Source: Synaphobranchus kaupii (lineage: Eukaryota; Chordata; Actinopteri; Anguilliformes; Synaphobranchidae). From it: a stretch of 64,000 nt of DNA. Both the position numbers and the translations under genes were made by a program. The first letter of the stretch is position 1, and the number at the start of each line of letters is the position of its first letter. Location of the stretch: NCBI GenBank assembly GCA_029718625.1, contig JAINUF010000027.1:2216676-2280675 (forward strand), written 5' to 3'. Shown here in pieces: positions 11,553 to 24,016 of this stretch. Under the pieces are notes generated by a model. The model was given only the letters and a program-made list of their open reading frames with translations, searched no databases and was not told where the DNA came from.

Positions 11553-13985
11553 TGAAGACGCATGCCTCAAACCAATTTTAGTGTTGTCAAAGTCATTATT
11601 GCTCAAATATACAGTTGATTAATTTTTAAATTTTCCTTTTGTAAATTTTGAATGAATTTTTCTTCAAATTTAAAATGCAAACATTTCAATAGCTTCTGTG
11701 ACATGTGACTAAGATGCCTCAAACCAACTGTAATGTTGTCAGATACATTCTCCAATTTACAAGCAATGCTTTTTCCAATTTTCCTTTTGTAAATTTTAAA
11801 TAGATTTTTATTCAAAACAAAAGCATTAAAATTTCAATAGCTTCTGTGACATATGATGAAGACGCATGCCTCAAACCAATTTTAGTGTTGTCAAAGACAT
11901 TATAGCTCAAATATACAGTTGATTAATTTTTAAATTTTCCATTTGTAAATTTTGAATGAATTTTTCTTCAAATTTAAAATGCAAACATTTCAATAGCTTC
12001 TGTGACATGTGACTAAGATGCCTCAAACCAACTGTAATGTTGTCAGATACATTCTCCAATTTACAAGCAATGCTTTTTCCAATTTTCCTTTTGTAAATTT
12101 TAAATAGATTTTTATTCAAAACAAAAGCATTAAAATTTCAATAGCTTTTTGTGACATATGATGAAGACGCATGCCTCAAACCAATTTTAGTGTTGTCAAA
12201 ATCATTATAGCTCAAATATACAGTTGAATCATTTTTAAAATTTCCGTTTGTAAATTTTAAATGTATTTTTCTTCAAATTTAAAATGTAAACATTTCAATA
12301 GCTTCTGTGACATGTGACTAAGATGCCTCAAACCAACTGTAATGTTGTCAGATACATTCTCCAATTTACAAGCAATGCTTTTTCCAATTTTCCTTTTGTA
12401 AATTTTAAATAGATTTTTATTCAAAATAAAAGCACTAAAATTTCAATAGCTTCTGTGACATATGATGAAGACGCATGCCTCAAACCAATTTTAGTGTTGT
12501 CAAAGTCATTATAGCTCAAATATACAGTTGATTAATTTTTAAAATTTCCGTTTGTAAATTTTGAATTAATTTTTCTTCAAATTTAAAATGCAAACATTTC
12601 AATAGCTTCTGTGACATGTGACTAAGATGCCTTAAACCAACTGTAATGTTGTTAGATGTATTCTCCAATTTACAAGCAATGCTTTTTCCAATTTTCCTTT
12701 TGTAAATTTTAAATAGATTTTTATTCAAAATAAAAGCATTAAAATTTCAATAGCTTCTGTGACATATGATGAAGACGCATGCCTCAAACCAATTTTAGTG
12801 TTGTCAAAGACGTTATAGCTCAAATATACAGTTGATTAATTTTTTAATTTTCCATTTGTAAATTTTGAATGAATTTTGCTTCAAATTTAAAATGCAAACA
12901 TTTCAATAGCTTCTGTGACATGTGACTAAGATGCCTCAAACCAACTGTAATGTTGTCAGATGCATTCTCCAATTTACAAGCAATGCTTTTTCCAATTTTC
13001 CTTTTGTAAATTTTAAATAGATTTTTATTCAAAACAAAAGCATTAAAATTTCAATAGCTTCTGTGACATATGATGAAGACGCATGCCTCAAACCAATTTT
13101 AGTGTTGTCAAAGACGTTATAGCTCAAATATACAGTTGATTAATTTTTAAATTTTCCATTTGTAAATTTTGAATGAATTTTTCTTCAAATTTAAAATGCA
13201 AACATTTCAATAGCTTCTGTGACATGTGACTAAGATGCCTCAAACCAACTGTAATGTTGTCAGATACATTCTCCAATTTACAAGCAATGCTTTTTCCAAT
13301 TTTCCTTTTGTAAATTTTAAATAGATTTTTATTCAAAACAAAAGCATTAAAATTTCAATAGCTTCTGTGACATATGATGAAGACGCATGCCTCAAACCAA
13401 TTTTAGTGTTGTCAAAATCATTATAGCTCAAATATACAGTTGACTCATTTTTAAAATTTCCGTTTGTAAATTTTAAATGTATTTTTCTTCAAATTTAAAA
13501 TGTAAACATTTCAATAGCTTCTGTGACATGTGACTAAGATGCCTCAAACCAACTGTAATGTTGTCAGATACATTCTCCAATTTACAAGCAATGCTTTTTC
13601 CAATTTTCCTTTTGTAAATTTTAAATAGATTTTTATTCAAAATAAAAGCACTAAAATTTCAATAGCTTCTGTGACATATGATGAAGACGCATGCCTCAAA
13701 CCAATTTTAGTGTTGTCAAAGACGGTATAGCTCAAATATACAGTTGATTAATTTTTTAATTTTCCATTTGTAAATTTTGAATGAATTTTTCTTCAAATTT
13801 AAAATGCAAACATTTCAATAGCTTCTGTGACGTGTGACTAAGATGCCTCAAACCAACTGTAATGTTGTCAGATGCATTCTCCAATTTACAAGCAATGCTT
13901 TTTCCAATTTTCCTTTTGTAAATTTTAAATAGATTTTTATTCAAAATAAAAGCACTAAAATTTCAATAGCTTCTGTGACATATGA
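11553..13985. repeat. 8-dimer higher-order repeat, copy 2 (2433 bp)
   Basis: This matches copy 1 marker by marker, including the 1-bp insertion that makes the period 2433 rather than 2432 bp. Its first unit differs: its head (GTCATTATTGCTC) matches the E unit that follows this block at 13986, while its tail matches the first unit of copy 1. That hybrid unit marks the exchange point that created the duplication. Confidence 0.88.
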
Positions 13986-14289
13986 TGAAGACGCATGCCT
14001 CAAACCAATTTTAGTGTTGTCAAAGTCATTATTGCTCAAATATACAGTTGATTAATTTTTTTAATTTCCGTTTGTAAATTTTAAATGAATTTTTCTTCAA
14101 ATTTAAAATGCAAACATTTCAATAGCTTCTGTGACATGTGACTAAGATGCCTCAAACCAACTGTAATGTTGTCAGATACATTCTCCAATTTACAAGCAAT
14201 GCTTTTTCGAATTTTCCTTTTGTAAATTTTAAATAGATTTTTCTTCAAAATAAAAGCACTAAAATTTCAATAGCTTCTGTGACATATGA

Positions 14290-14593
14290 TGAAGACGCGT
14301 GCCTCAAACCAATTTTAGTGTTGTCAAAGACGTTATAGCTCAAATATACAGTTGATTAATTTTTAAAATTTCCGTTTGTAAATTTTAAATGTATTTTTCT
14401 TCAAATTTAAAATGTAAACATTTCAATAGCTTCTGTGACATGTGACTAAGATGCCTCAAACCAACTGTAATGTTGTCAGATACATTCTCCAATTTACAAG
14501 CAATGCTTTTTCCAATTTTCCTTTTGTAAATTTTAAATAGATTTTTATTCAAAATAAAAGCACTAAAATTTCAATAGCTTCTGTGACATATGA
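14290..14593. repeat. Satellite type G dimer (example)
   Basis: Type G starts with GACGCGTGCC, so it lacks the GCATGC found in other types. It then has GACGTTATAG with TTTTTAAAATTTCCG and AAATGTATTTTT. It occurs just before type T, for example near 24624, 26448, 27664, 29488 and 42558. The E-G-T order is a recurring module. Confidence 0.78.
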
Positions 14594-14897
14594 TGAAGAC
14601 GCATGCCTCAAACCAATTTTAGTGTTGTCAAAGTCATTATAGCTCAAATATACAGTTGATTAATTTTTAAAATTTCCGTTTGTAAATTTTGAATTAATTT
14701 TTCTTCAAATTTAAAATGCAAACATTTCAATAGCTTCTGTGACATGTGACTAAGATGCCTTAAACCAACTGTAATGTTGTTAGATGTATTCTCCAATTTA
14801 CAAGCAATGCTTTTTCCAATTTTCCTTTTGTAAATTTTAAATAGATTTTTATTCAAAATAAAAGCACTAAAATTTCAATAGCTTCTGTGACATATGA

Positions 14898-15201
14898 TGA
14901 AGACGCATGCCTCAAACCAATTTTAGTGTTGTCAAAGACGTTATAGCTCAAATATACAGTTGATTAATTTTTTAATTTTCCATTTGTAAATTTTGAATGA
15001 ATTGTTCTTCAAATTTAAAATGCAAACATTTCAATAGCTTCTGTGACATGTGACTAAGATGCCTCAAACCAACTGTAATGTTGTCAGATACATTCTCCAA
15101 TTTTCAAGCAATGCTTTTTCGAATTTTCCTTTTGTAAATTTTAAATAGATTTTTATTCAAAATAAAAGCACTAAAATTTCAATAGCTTCTGTGACATATG
15201 A
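14898..15201. repeat. Satellite type F dimer (example)
   Basis: Type F has an A*-like A half joined to a B half with CCAATTTTCAAGC and CGAATT. It is usually followed by the ACACAG subtype of A. The copies at 14898 and 16418 also share GAATTGTTCTT, linking them as recent duplicates. Confidence 0.75.
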
Positions 15202-18200
15202 TGAAGACGCATGCCTCAAACCAATTTTAGTGTTGTCAAAGACGTTATAGCTCAAATACACAGTTGATTAATTTTTAAATTTTCCATTTGTAAATTTTGA
15301 ATGAATTTTTCTTCAAATTTAAAATGCAAACATTTCAATAGCTTCTGTGACATGTGACTAAGATGCCTCAAACCAACTGTAATGTTGTCAGATGCATTCT
15401 CCAATTTACAAGCAATGCTTTTTCCAATTTTCCTTTTGTAAATTTTAAATAGATTTTTATTCAAAACAAAAGCATTAAAATTTCAATAGCTTCTGTGACA
15501 TATGATGAAGACGCATGCCTCAAACCAATTTTAGTGTTGTCAAAATCATTATAGCTCAAATATACAGTTGATTCATTTTTAAAATTTCTGTTTGTAAATT
15601 TTAAATGTATTTTTCTTCAAATTTAAAATGTAAACATTTCAATAGCTTCTGTGACATGTGACTAAGATGCCTCAAACCAACTGTAATGTTGTCAGATACA
15701 TTCTCCAATTTACAAGCAATGCTTTTTCCAATTTTCCTTTTGTAAATTTTAAATAGATTTTTATTCAAAACAAAAGCATTAAAATTTCAATAGCTTCTGT
15801 GACATATGATGAAGACGCATGCCTCAAACCAATTTTAGTGTTGTCAAAATCATTATAGCTCAAATATACAGTTGATTCATTTTTAAAATTTCCGTTTGCA
15901 AATTTTAAATGTATTTTTCTTCAAATTTAAAATGTAAACATTTCAATAGCTTCTGTGACATGTGACTAAGATGCCTCAAACCAACTGTAATGTTGTCAGA
16001 TACATTCTCCAATTTACAAGCAATGCTTTTTCCAATTTTCCTTTTGTAAATTTTAAATAGATTTTTATTCAAAATAAAAGCACTAAAATTTCAATAGCTT
16101 CTGTGACATATGATGAAGACGCATGCCTCAAACCAATTTTAGTGTTGTCAAAGACGTTATAGCTCAAATATACAGTTGATTAATTTTTTAATTTTCCATT
16201 TGTAAATTTTGAATGAATTTTTCTTCAAATTTAAAATGCAAACATTTCAATAGCTTCTGTGACATGTGACTAAGATGCCTCAAACCAACTGTAATGTTGT
16301 CAGATGCATTCTCCAATTTACAAGCAATGCTTTTTCCAATTTTCCTTTTGTAAATTTTAAATAGATTTTTATTCAAAATAAAAGCACTAAAATTTCAATA
16401 GCTTCTGTGACATATGATGAAGACGCATGCCTCAAACCAATTTTAGTGTTGTCAAAGACGTTATAGCTCAAATATACAGTTGATTAATTTTTTAATTTTC
16501 CATTTGTAAATTTTGAATGAATTGTTCTTCAAATTTAAAATGCAAACATTTCAATAGCTTCTGTGACATGTGACTAAGATGCCTCAAACCAACTGTAATG
16601 TTGTCAGATACATTCTCCAATTTTCAAGCAATGCTTTTTCGAATTTTCCTTTTGTAAATTTTAAATAGATTTTTATTCAAAATAAAAGCACTAAAATTTC
16701 AATAGCTTCTGTGACATATGATGAAGACGCATGCCTCAAACCAATTTTAGTGTTGTCAAAGACGTTATAGCTCAAATACACAGTTGATTAATTTTTAAAT
16801 TTTCCATTTGTAAATTTTGAATGAATTTTTCTTCAAATTTAAAATGCAAACATTTCAATAGCTTCTGTGACATGTGACTAAGATGCCTCAAACCAACTGT
16901 AATGTTGTCAGATGCATTCTCCAATTTACAAGCAATGCTTTTTCCAATTTTCCTTTTGTAAATTTTAAATAGATTTTTATTCAAAACAAAAGCATTAAAA
17001 TTTCAATAGCTTCTGTGACATATGATGAAGACGCATGCCTCAAACCAATTTTAGTGTTGTCAAAATCATTATAGCTCAAATATACAGTTGATTCATTTTT
17101 AAAATTTCTGTTTGTAAATTTTAAATGTATTTTTCTTCAAATTTAAAATGTAAACATTTCAATAGCTTCTGTGACATGTGACTAAGATGCCTCAAACCAA
17201 CTGTAATGTTGTCAGATACATTCTCCAATTTACAAGCAATGCTTTTTCCAATTTTCCTTTTGTAAATTTTAAATAGATTTTTATTCAAAACAAAAGCATT
17301 AAAATTTCAATAGCTTCTGTGACATATGATGAAGACGCATGCCTCAAACCAATTTTAGTGTTGTCAAAATCATTATAGCTCAAATATACAGTTGATTCAT
17401 TTTTAAAATTTCCGTTTGCAAATTTTAAATGTATTTTTCTTCAAATTTAAAATGTAAACATTTCAATAGCTTCTGTGACATGTGACTAAGATGCCTCAAA
17501 CCAACTGTAATGTTGTCAGATACATTCTCCAATTTACAAGCAATGCTTTTTCCAATTTTCCTTTTGTAAATTTTAAATAGATTTTTATTCAAAATAAAAG
17601 CACTAAAATTTCAATAGCTTCTGTGACATATGATGAAGACGCATGCCTCAAACCAATTTTAGTGTTGTCAAAGACGTTATAGCTCAAATATACAGTTGAT
17701 TAATTTTTTAATTTTCCATTTGTAAATTTTGAATGAATTTTTCTTCAAATTTAAAATGCAAACATTTCAATAGCTTCTGTGACATGTGACTAAGATGCCT
17801 CAAACCAACTGTAATGTTGTCAGATGCATTCTCCAATTTACAAGCAATGCTTTTTCCAATTTTCCTTTTGTAAATTTTAAATAGATTTTTATTCAAAATA
17901 AAAGCACTAAAATTTCAATAGCTTCTGTGACATATGATGAAGACGCATGCCTCAAACCAATTTTAGTGTTGTCAAAGTCATTATCGCTCAAATATACAGT
18001 TGATTAATTTTTTTAATTTCCGTTTGTAAATTTTAAATGAATTTTTCTTCAAATTTAAAATGCAAACATTTCAATAGCTTCTGTGACATGTGACTAAGAT
18101 GCCTCAAACCAACTGTAATGTTGTCAGATACATTCTCCAATTTACAAGCAATGCTTTTTCGAATTTTCCTTTTGTAAATTTTAAATAGATTTTTCTTCAA

Positions 18201-21200
18201 AATAAAAGCACTAAAATTTCAATAGCTTCTGTGACATATGATGAAGACGCATGCCTCAAACCAATTTTAGTGTTGTCAAAGACGTTATAGCTCAAATATA
18301 CAGTTGATTAATTTTTAAATTTTCCATTTGTAAATTTTGAATGAATTTTTCTTCAAATTTAAAATGCAAACATTTCAATAGCTTCTGTGACATGTGACTA
18401 AGATGCCTCAAACCAACTGTAATGTTGTCAGATGCATTCTCCAATTTACAAGCAATGCTTTTTCCAATTTTCCTTTTGTAAATTTTAAATAGATTTTTAT
18501 TCAAAACAAAAGCATTAAAATTTCAATAGCTTCTGTGACATATGATGAAGACGCATGCCTCAAACCAATTTTAGTGTTGTCAAAGACGTTATAGCTCAAA
18601 TATACAGTTGATTAATTTTTAAATTTTCCATTTGTAAATTTTGAATGAATTTTTCTTCAAATTTAAAATGCAAACATTTCAATAGCTTCTGTGACATGTG
18701 ACTAAGATGCCTCAAACCAACTGTAATGTTGTCAGATACATTCTCCAATTTACAAGCAATGCTTTTTCCAATTTTCCTTTTGTAAATTTTAAATAGATTT
18801 TTATTCAAAACAAAAGCATTAAAATTTCAATAGCTTCTGTGACATATGATGAAGACGCATGCCTCAAACCAATTTTAGTGTTGTCAAAATCATTATAGCT
18901 CAAATATACAGTTGATTCATTTTTAAAATTTCTGTTTGTAAATTTTAAATGTATTTTTCTTCAAATTTAAAATGTAAACATTTCAATAGCTTCTGTGACA
19001 TGTGACTAAGATGCCTCAAACCAACTGTAATGTTGTCAGATACATTCTCCAATTTACAAGCAATGCTTTTTCCAATTTTCCTTTTGTAAATTTTAAATAG
19101 ATTTTTATTCAAAACAAAAGCATTAAAATTTCAATAGCTTCTGTGACATATGATGAAGACGCATGCCTCAAACCAATTTTAGTGTTGTCAAAATCATTAT
19201 AGCTCAAATATACAGTTGATTCATTTTTAAAATTTCCGTTTGCAAATTTTAAATGTATTTTTCTTCAAATTTAAAATGTAAACATTTCAATAGCTTCTGT
19301 GACATGTGACTAAGATGCCTCAAACCAACTGTAATGTTGTCAGATACATTCTCCAATTTACAAGCAATGCTTTTTCCAATTTTCCTTTTGTAAATTTTAA
19401 ATAGATTTTTATTCAAAATAAAAGCACTAAAATTTCAATAGCTTCTGTGACATATGATGAAGACGCATGCCTCAAACCAATTTTAGTGTTGTCAAAGACG
19501 TTATAGCTCAAATATACAGTTGATTAATTTTTTAATTTTCCATTTGTAAATTTTGAATGAATTTTTCTTCAAATTTAAAATGCAAACATTTCAATAGCTT
19601 CTGTGACATGTGACTAAGATGCCTCAAACCAACTGTAATGTTGTCAGATGCATTCTCCAATTTACAAGCAATGCTTTTTCCAATTTTCCTTTTGTAAATT
19701 TTAAATAGATTTTTATTCAAAATAAAAGCACTAAAATTTCAATAGCTTCTGTGACATATGATGAAGACGCATGCCTCAAACCAATTTTAGTGTTGTCAAA
19801 GTCATTATCGCTCAAATATACAGTTGATTAATTTTTTTAATTTCCGTTTGTAAATTTTAAATGAATTTTTCTTCAAATTTAAAATGCAAACATTTCAATA
19901 GCTTCTGTGACATGTGACTAAGATGCCTCAAACCAACTGTAATGTTGTCAGATACATTCTCCAATTTACAAGCAATGCTTTTTCGAATTTTCCTTTTGTA
20001 AATTTTAAATAGATTTTTCTTCAAAATAAAAGCACTAAAATTTCAATAGCTTCTGTGACATATGATGAAGACGCATGCCTCAAACCAATTTTAGTGTTGT
20101 CAAAGACGTTATAGCTCAAATATACAGTTGATTAATTTTTAAATTTTCCATTTGTAAATTTTGAATGAATTTTTCTTCAAATTTAAAATGCAAACATTTC
20201 AATAGCTTCTGTGACATGTGACTAAGATGCCTCAAACCAACTGTAATGTTGTCAGATGCATTCTCCAATTTACAAGCAATGCTTTTTCCAATTTTCCTTT
20301 TGTAAATTTTAAATAGATTTTTATTCAAAACAAAAGCATTAAAATTTCAATAGCTTCTGTGACATATGATGAAGACGCATGCCTCAAACCAATTTTAGTG
20401 TTGTCAAAGACGTTATAGCTCAAATATACAGTTGATTAATTTTTAAATTTTCCATTTGTAAATTTTGAATGAATTTTTCTTCAAATTTAAAATGCAAACA
20501 TTTCAATAGCTTCTGTGACATGTGACTAAGATGCCTCAAACCAACTGTAATGTTGTCAGATACATTCTCCAATTTACAAGCAATGCTTTTTCCAATTTTC
20601 CTTTTGTAAATTTTAAATAGATTTTTATTCAAAACAAAAGCATTAAAATTTCAATAGCTTCTGTGACATATGATGAAGACGCATGCCTCAAACCAATTTT
20701 AGTGTTGTCAAAATCATTATAGCTCAAATATACAGTTGATTCATTTTTAAAATTTCCGTTTGTAAATTTTAAATGTATTTTTCTTCAAATTTAAAATGTA
20801 AACATTTCAATAGCTTCTGTGACATGTGACTAAGATGCCTCAAACCAACTGTAATGTTGTCAGATACATTCTCCAATTTACAAGCAATGCTTTTTCCAAT
20901 TTTCCTTTTGTAAATTTTAAATAGATTTTTATTCAAAATAAAAGCACTAAAATTTCAATAGCTTCTGTGACATATGATGAAGACGCATGCCTCAAACCAA
21001 TTTTAGTGTTGTCAAAGACGTTATAGCTCAAATATACAGTTGATTAATTTTTTAATTTTCCATTTGTAAATTTTGAATGAATTTTTCTTCAAATTTAAAA
21101 TGCAAACATTTCAATAGCTTCTGTGACATGTGACTAAGATGCCTCAAACCAACTGTAATGTTGTCAGATGCATTCTCCAATTTACAAGCAATGCTTTTTC

Positions 21201-23105
21201 CAATTTTCCTTTTGTAAATTTTAAATAGATTTTTATTCAAAATAAAAGCACTAAAATTTCAATAGCTTCTGTGACATATGATGAAGACGCATGCCTCAAA
21301 CCAATTTTAGTGTTGTCAAAGTCATTATCGCTCAAATATACAGTTGATTAATTTTTTTAATTTCCGTTTGTAAATTTTAAATGAATTTTTTTTCAAATTT
21401 AAAATGCAAACATTTCAATAGCTTCTGTGACATGTGACTAAGATGCCTCAAACCAACTGTAATGTTGTCAGATACATTCTCCAATTTACAAGCAATGCTT
21501 TTTCGAATTTTCCTTTTGTAAATTTTAAATAGATTTTTCTTCAAAATAAAAGCACTAAAATTTCAATAGCTTCTGTGACATATGATGAAGACGCATGCCT
21601 CAAACCAATTTTAGTGTTGTCAAAGACGTTATAGCTCAAATATACAGTTGATTAATTTTTAAATTTTCCATTTGTAAATTTTGAATGAATTTTTCTTCAA
21701 ATTTAAAATGCAAACATTTCAATAGCTTCTGTGACATGTGACTAAGATGCCTCAAACCAACTGTAATGTTGTCAGATGCATTCTCCAATTTACAAGCAAT
21801 GCTTTTTCCAATTTTCCTTTTGTAAATTTTAAATAGATTTTTATTCAAAACAAAAGCATTAAAATTTCAATAGCTTCTGTGACATATGATGAAGACGCAT
21901 GCCTCAAACCAATTTTAGTGTTGTCAAAGACGTTATAGCTCAAATATACAGTTGATTAATTTTAAAATTTTCCATTTGTAAATTTTGAATGAATTTTTCT
22001 TCAAATTTAAAATGCAAACATTTCAATAGCTTCTGTGACATGTGACTAAGATGCCTCAAACCAACTGTAATGTTGTCAGATACATTCTCCAATTTACAAG
22101 CAATGCTTTTTCCAATTTTCCTTTTGTAAATTTTAAATAGATTTTTATTCAAAACAAAAGCATTAAAATTTCAATAGCTTCTGTGACATATGATGAAGAC
22201 GCATGCCTCAAACCAATTTTAGTGTTGTCAAAATCATTATAGCTCAAATATACAGTTGATTCATTTTTAAAATTTCCGTTTGTAAATTTTAAATGTATTT
22301 TTCTTCAAATTTAAAATGTAAACATTTCAATAGCTTCTGTGACATGTGACTAAGATGCCTCAAACCAACTGTAATGTTGTCAGATACATTCTCCAATTTA
22401 CAAGCAATGCTTTTTCCAATTTTCCTTTTGTAAATTTTAAATAGATTTTTATTCAAAATAAAAGCACTAAAATTTCAATAGCTTCTGTGACATATGATGA
22501 AGACGCATGCCTCAAACCAATTTTAGTGTTGTCAAAGACGTTATAGCTCAAATATACAGTTGATTAATTTTTTAATTTTCCATTTGTAAATTTTGAATGA
22601 ATTTTTCTTCAAATTTAAAATGCAAACATTTCAATAGCTTCTGTGACATGTGACTAAGATGCCTCAAACCAACTGTAATGTTGTCAGATGCATTCTCCAA
22701 TTTACAAGCAATGCTTTTTCCAATTTTCCTTTTGTAAATTTTAAATAGATTTTTATTCAAAATAAAAGCACTAAAATTTCAATAGCTTCTGTGACATATG
22801 ATGAAGACGCATGCCTCAAACCAATTTTAGTGTTGTCAAAGTCATTATCGCTCAAATATACAGTTGATTAATTTTTTTAATTTCCGTTTGTAAATTTTAA
22901 ATGAATTTTTCTTCAAATTTAAAATGTAAACATTTCAATAGCTTGTGTGACATGTGACTAAGATGCCTCAAACCAACTGTAATGTTGTCAGATACATTCT
23001 CCAATTTACAAGCAATGCTTTTTCCAATTTTCCTTTTGTAAATTTTAAATAGATTTTTATTCAAAATAAAAGCACTAAAATTTCAATAGCTTCTGTGACA
23101 TATGA
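15202..23105. repeat. 5- and 6-dimer higher-order repeats (1520/1824 bp)
   Basis: Five successive blocks start at 15202 (A C C A* F), 16722 (A C C A* E), 18242 (A V C C A* E), 20066 (A V C A* E) and 21586 (A V C A* E-like). Linked markers in the C-C pair (TTTCTGTTTG, then TTTGCAAAT) appear in the first three blocks. The third block is one dimer longer than its neighbours and has features of both kinds, so it looks like an intermediate in unequal exchange. Confidence 0.85.
17938..18241. repeat. Satellite type E dimer (example)
   Basis: Type E has GTCATTATCGCTC, TTTTTTTAATTTCCG and AAATGAATTTTT in the A half, and CGAATTTTCC with TTTTTCTTCAAAATAAAAGCACT in the B half. It follows A* in nearly every higher-order copy. 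The variant with ATTGCTC occurs at 13986 and near 42254. Confidence 0.8.
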
Positions 23106-24016
23106 TGAAGACGCATGCCTCAAACCAATTTTAGTGTTGTCAAAGTCATTATAGCTCAAATATACAGTTGATTAATTTTTAAAATTTCCGTTTGTAAATT
23201 TTGAATTAATTTTTCTTCAAATTTAAAATGCAAACATTTCAATAGCTTCTGTGACATGTGACTAAGATGCCTTAAACCAACTGTAATGTTGTTAGATGTA
23301 TTCTCCAATTTACAAGCAATGCTTTTTCCAATTTTCCTTTTGTAAATTTTAAATAGATTTTTATTCAAAATAAAAGCACTAAAATTTCAATAGCTTCTGT
23401 GACATATGATGAAGACGCATGCCTCAAACCAATTTTAGTGTTGTCAAAGACGTTATAGCTCAAATATACAGTTGATTAATTTTTAAATTTTCCATTTGTA
23501 AATTTTGAATGAATTTTGCTTCAAATTTAAAATGCAAACATTTCAATAGCTTCTGTGACATGTGACTAAGATGCCTCAAACCAACTGTAATGTTGTCAGA
23601 TACATTCTCCAATTTACAAGCAATGCTTTTTCCAATTTTCCTTTTGTAAATTTTAAATAGATTTTTATTCAAAACAAAAGCATTAAAATTTCAATAGCTT
23701 CTGTGACATATGATGAAGACGCATGCCTCAAACCAATTTTAGTGTTGTCAAAATCATTATAGCTCAAATATACAGTTGACTCATTTTTAAAATTTCCGTT
23801 TGTAAATTTTAAATGTATTTTTCTTCAAATTTAAAATGTAAACATTTCAATAGCTTCTGTGACATGTGACTAAGATGCCTCAAACCAACTGTAATGTTGT
23901 CAGATACATTCTCCAATTTACAAGCAATGTTTTTCCAATTTTCCTTTTGTAAATTTTAAATAGATTTTTATTCAAAATAAAAGCACTAAAATTTCAATAG
24001 CTTCTGTGACATATGA
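23106..24016. repeat. T-V-C satellite link segment
   Basis: Three dimers: T, V with TTTTGCTTC, and C with TTGACTC. The C unit lacks one base (CAATGTTTTTCC). The trio resembles the T to C part of the 8-dimer repeat with two units removed. The V unit is probably a fusion of the A* (TTTTGCTTC) and V units of that block. Confidence 0.65.

Larger units (their letters stand above)
13986..15201. repeat. E-G-T-F satellite module
   Basis: Four dimers in the order E, G, T, F link the 8-dimer repeat to the 5-dimer repeat. The same four follow the copy of the 8-dimer block near 42254-43471, and E-G-T also recurs in the 10-dimer repeats. Confidence 0.7.
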
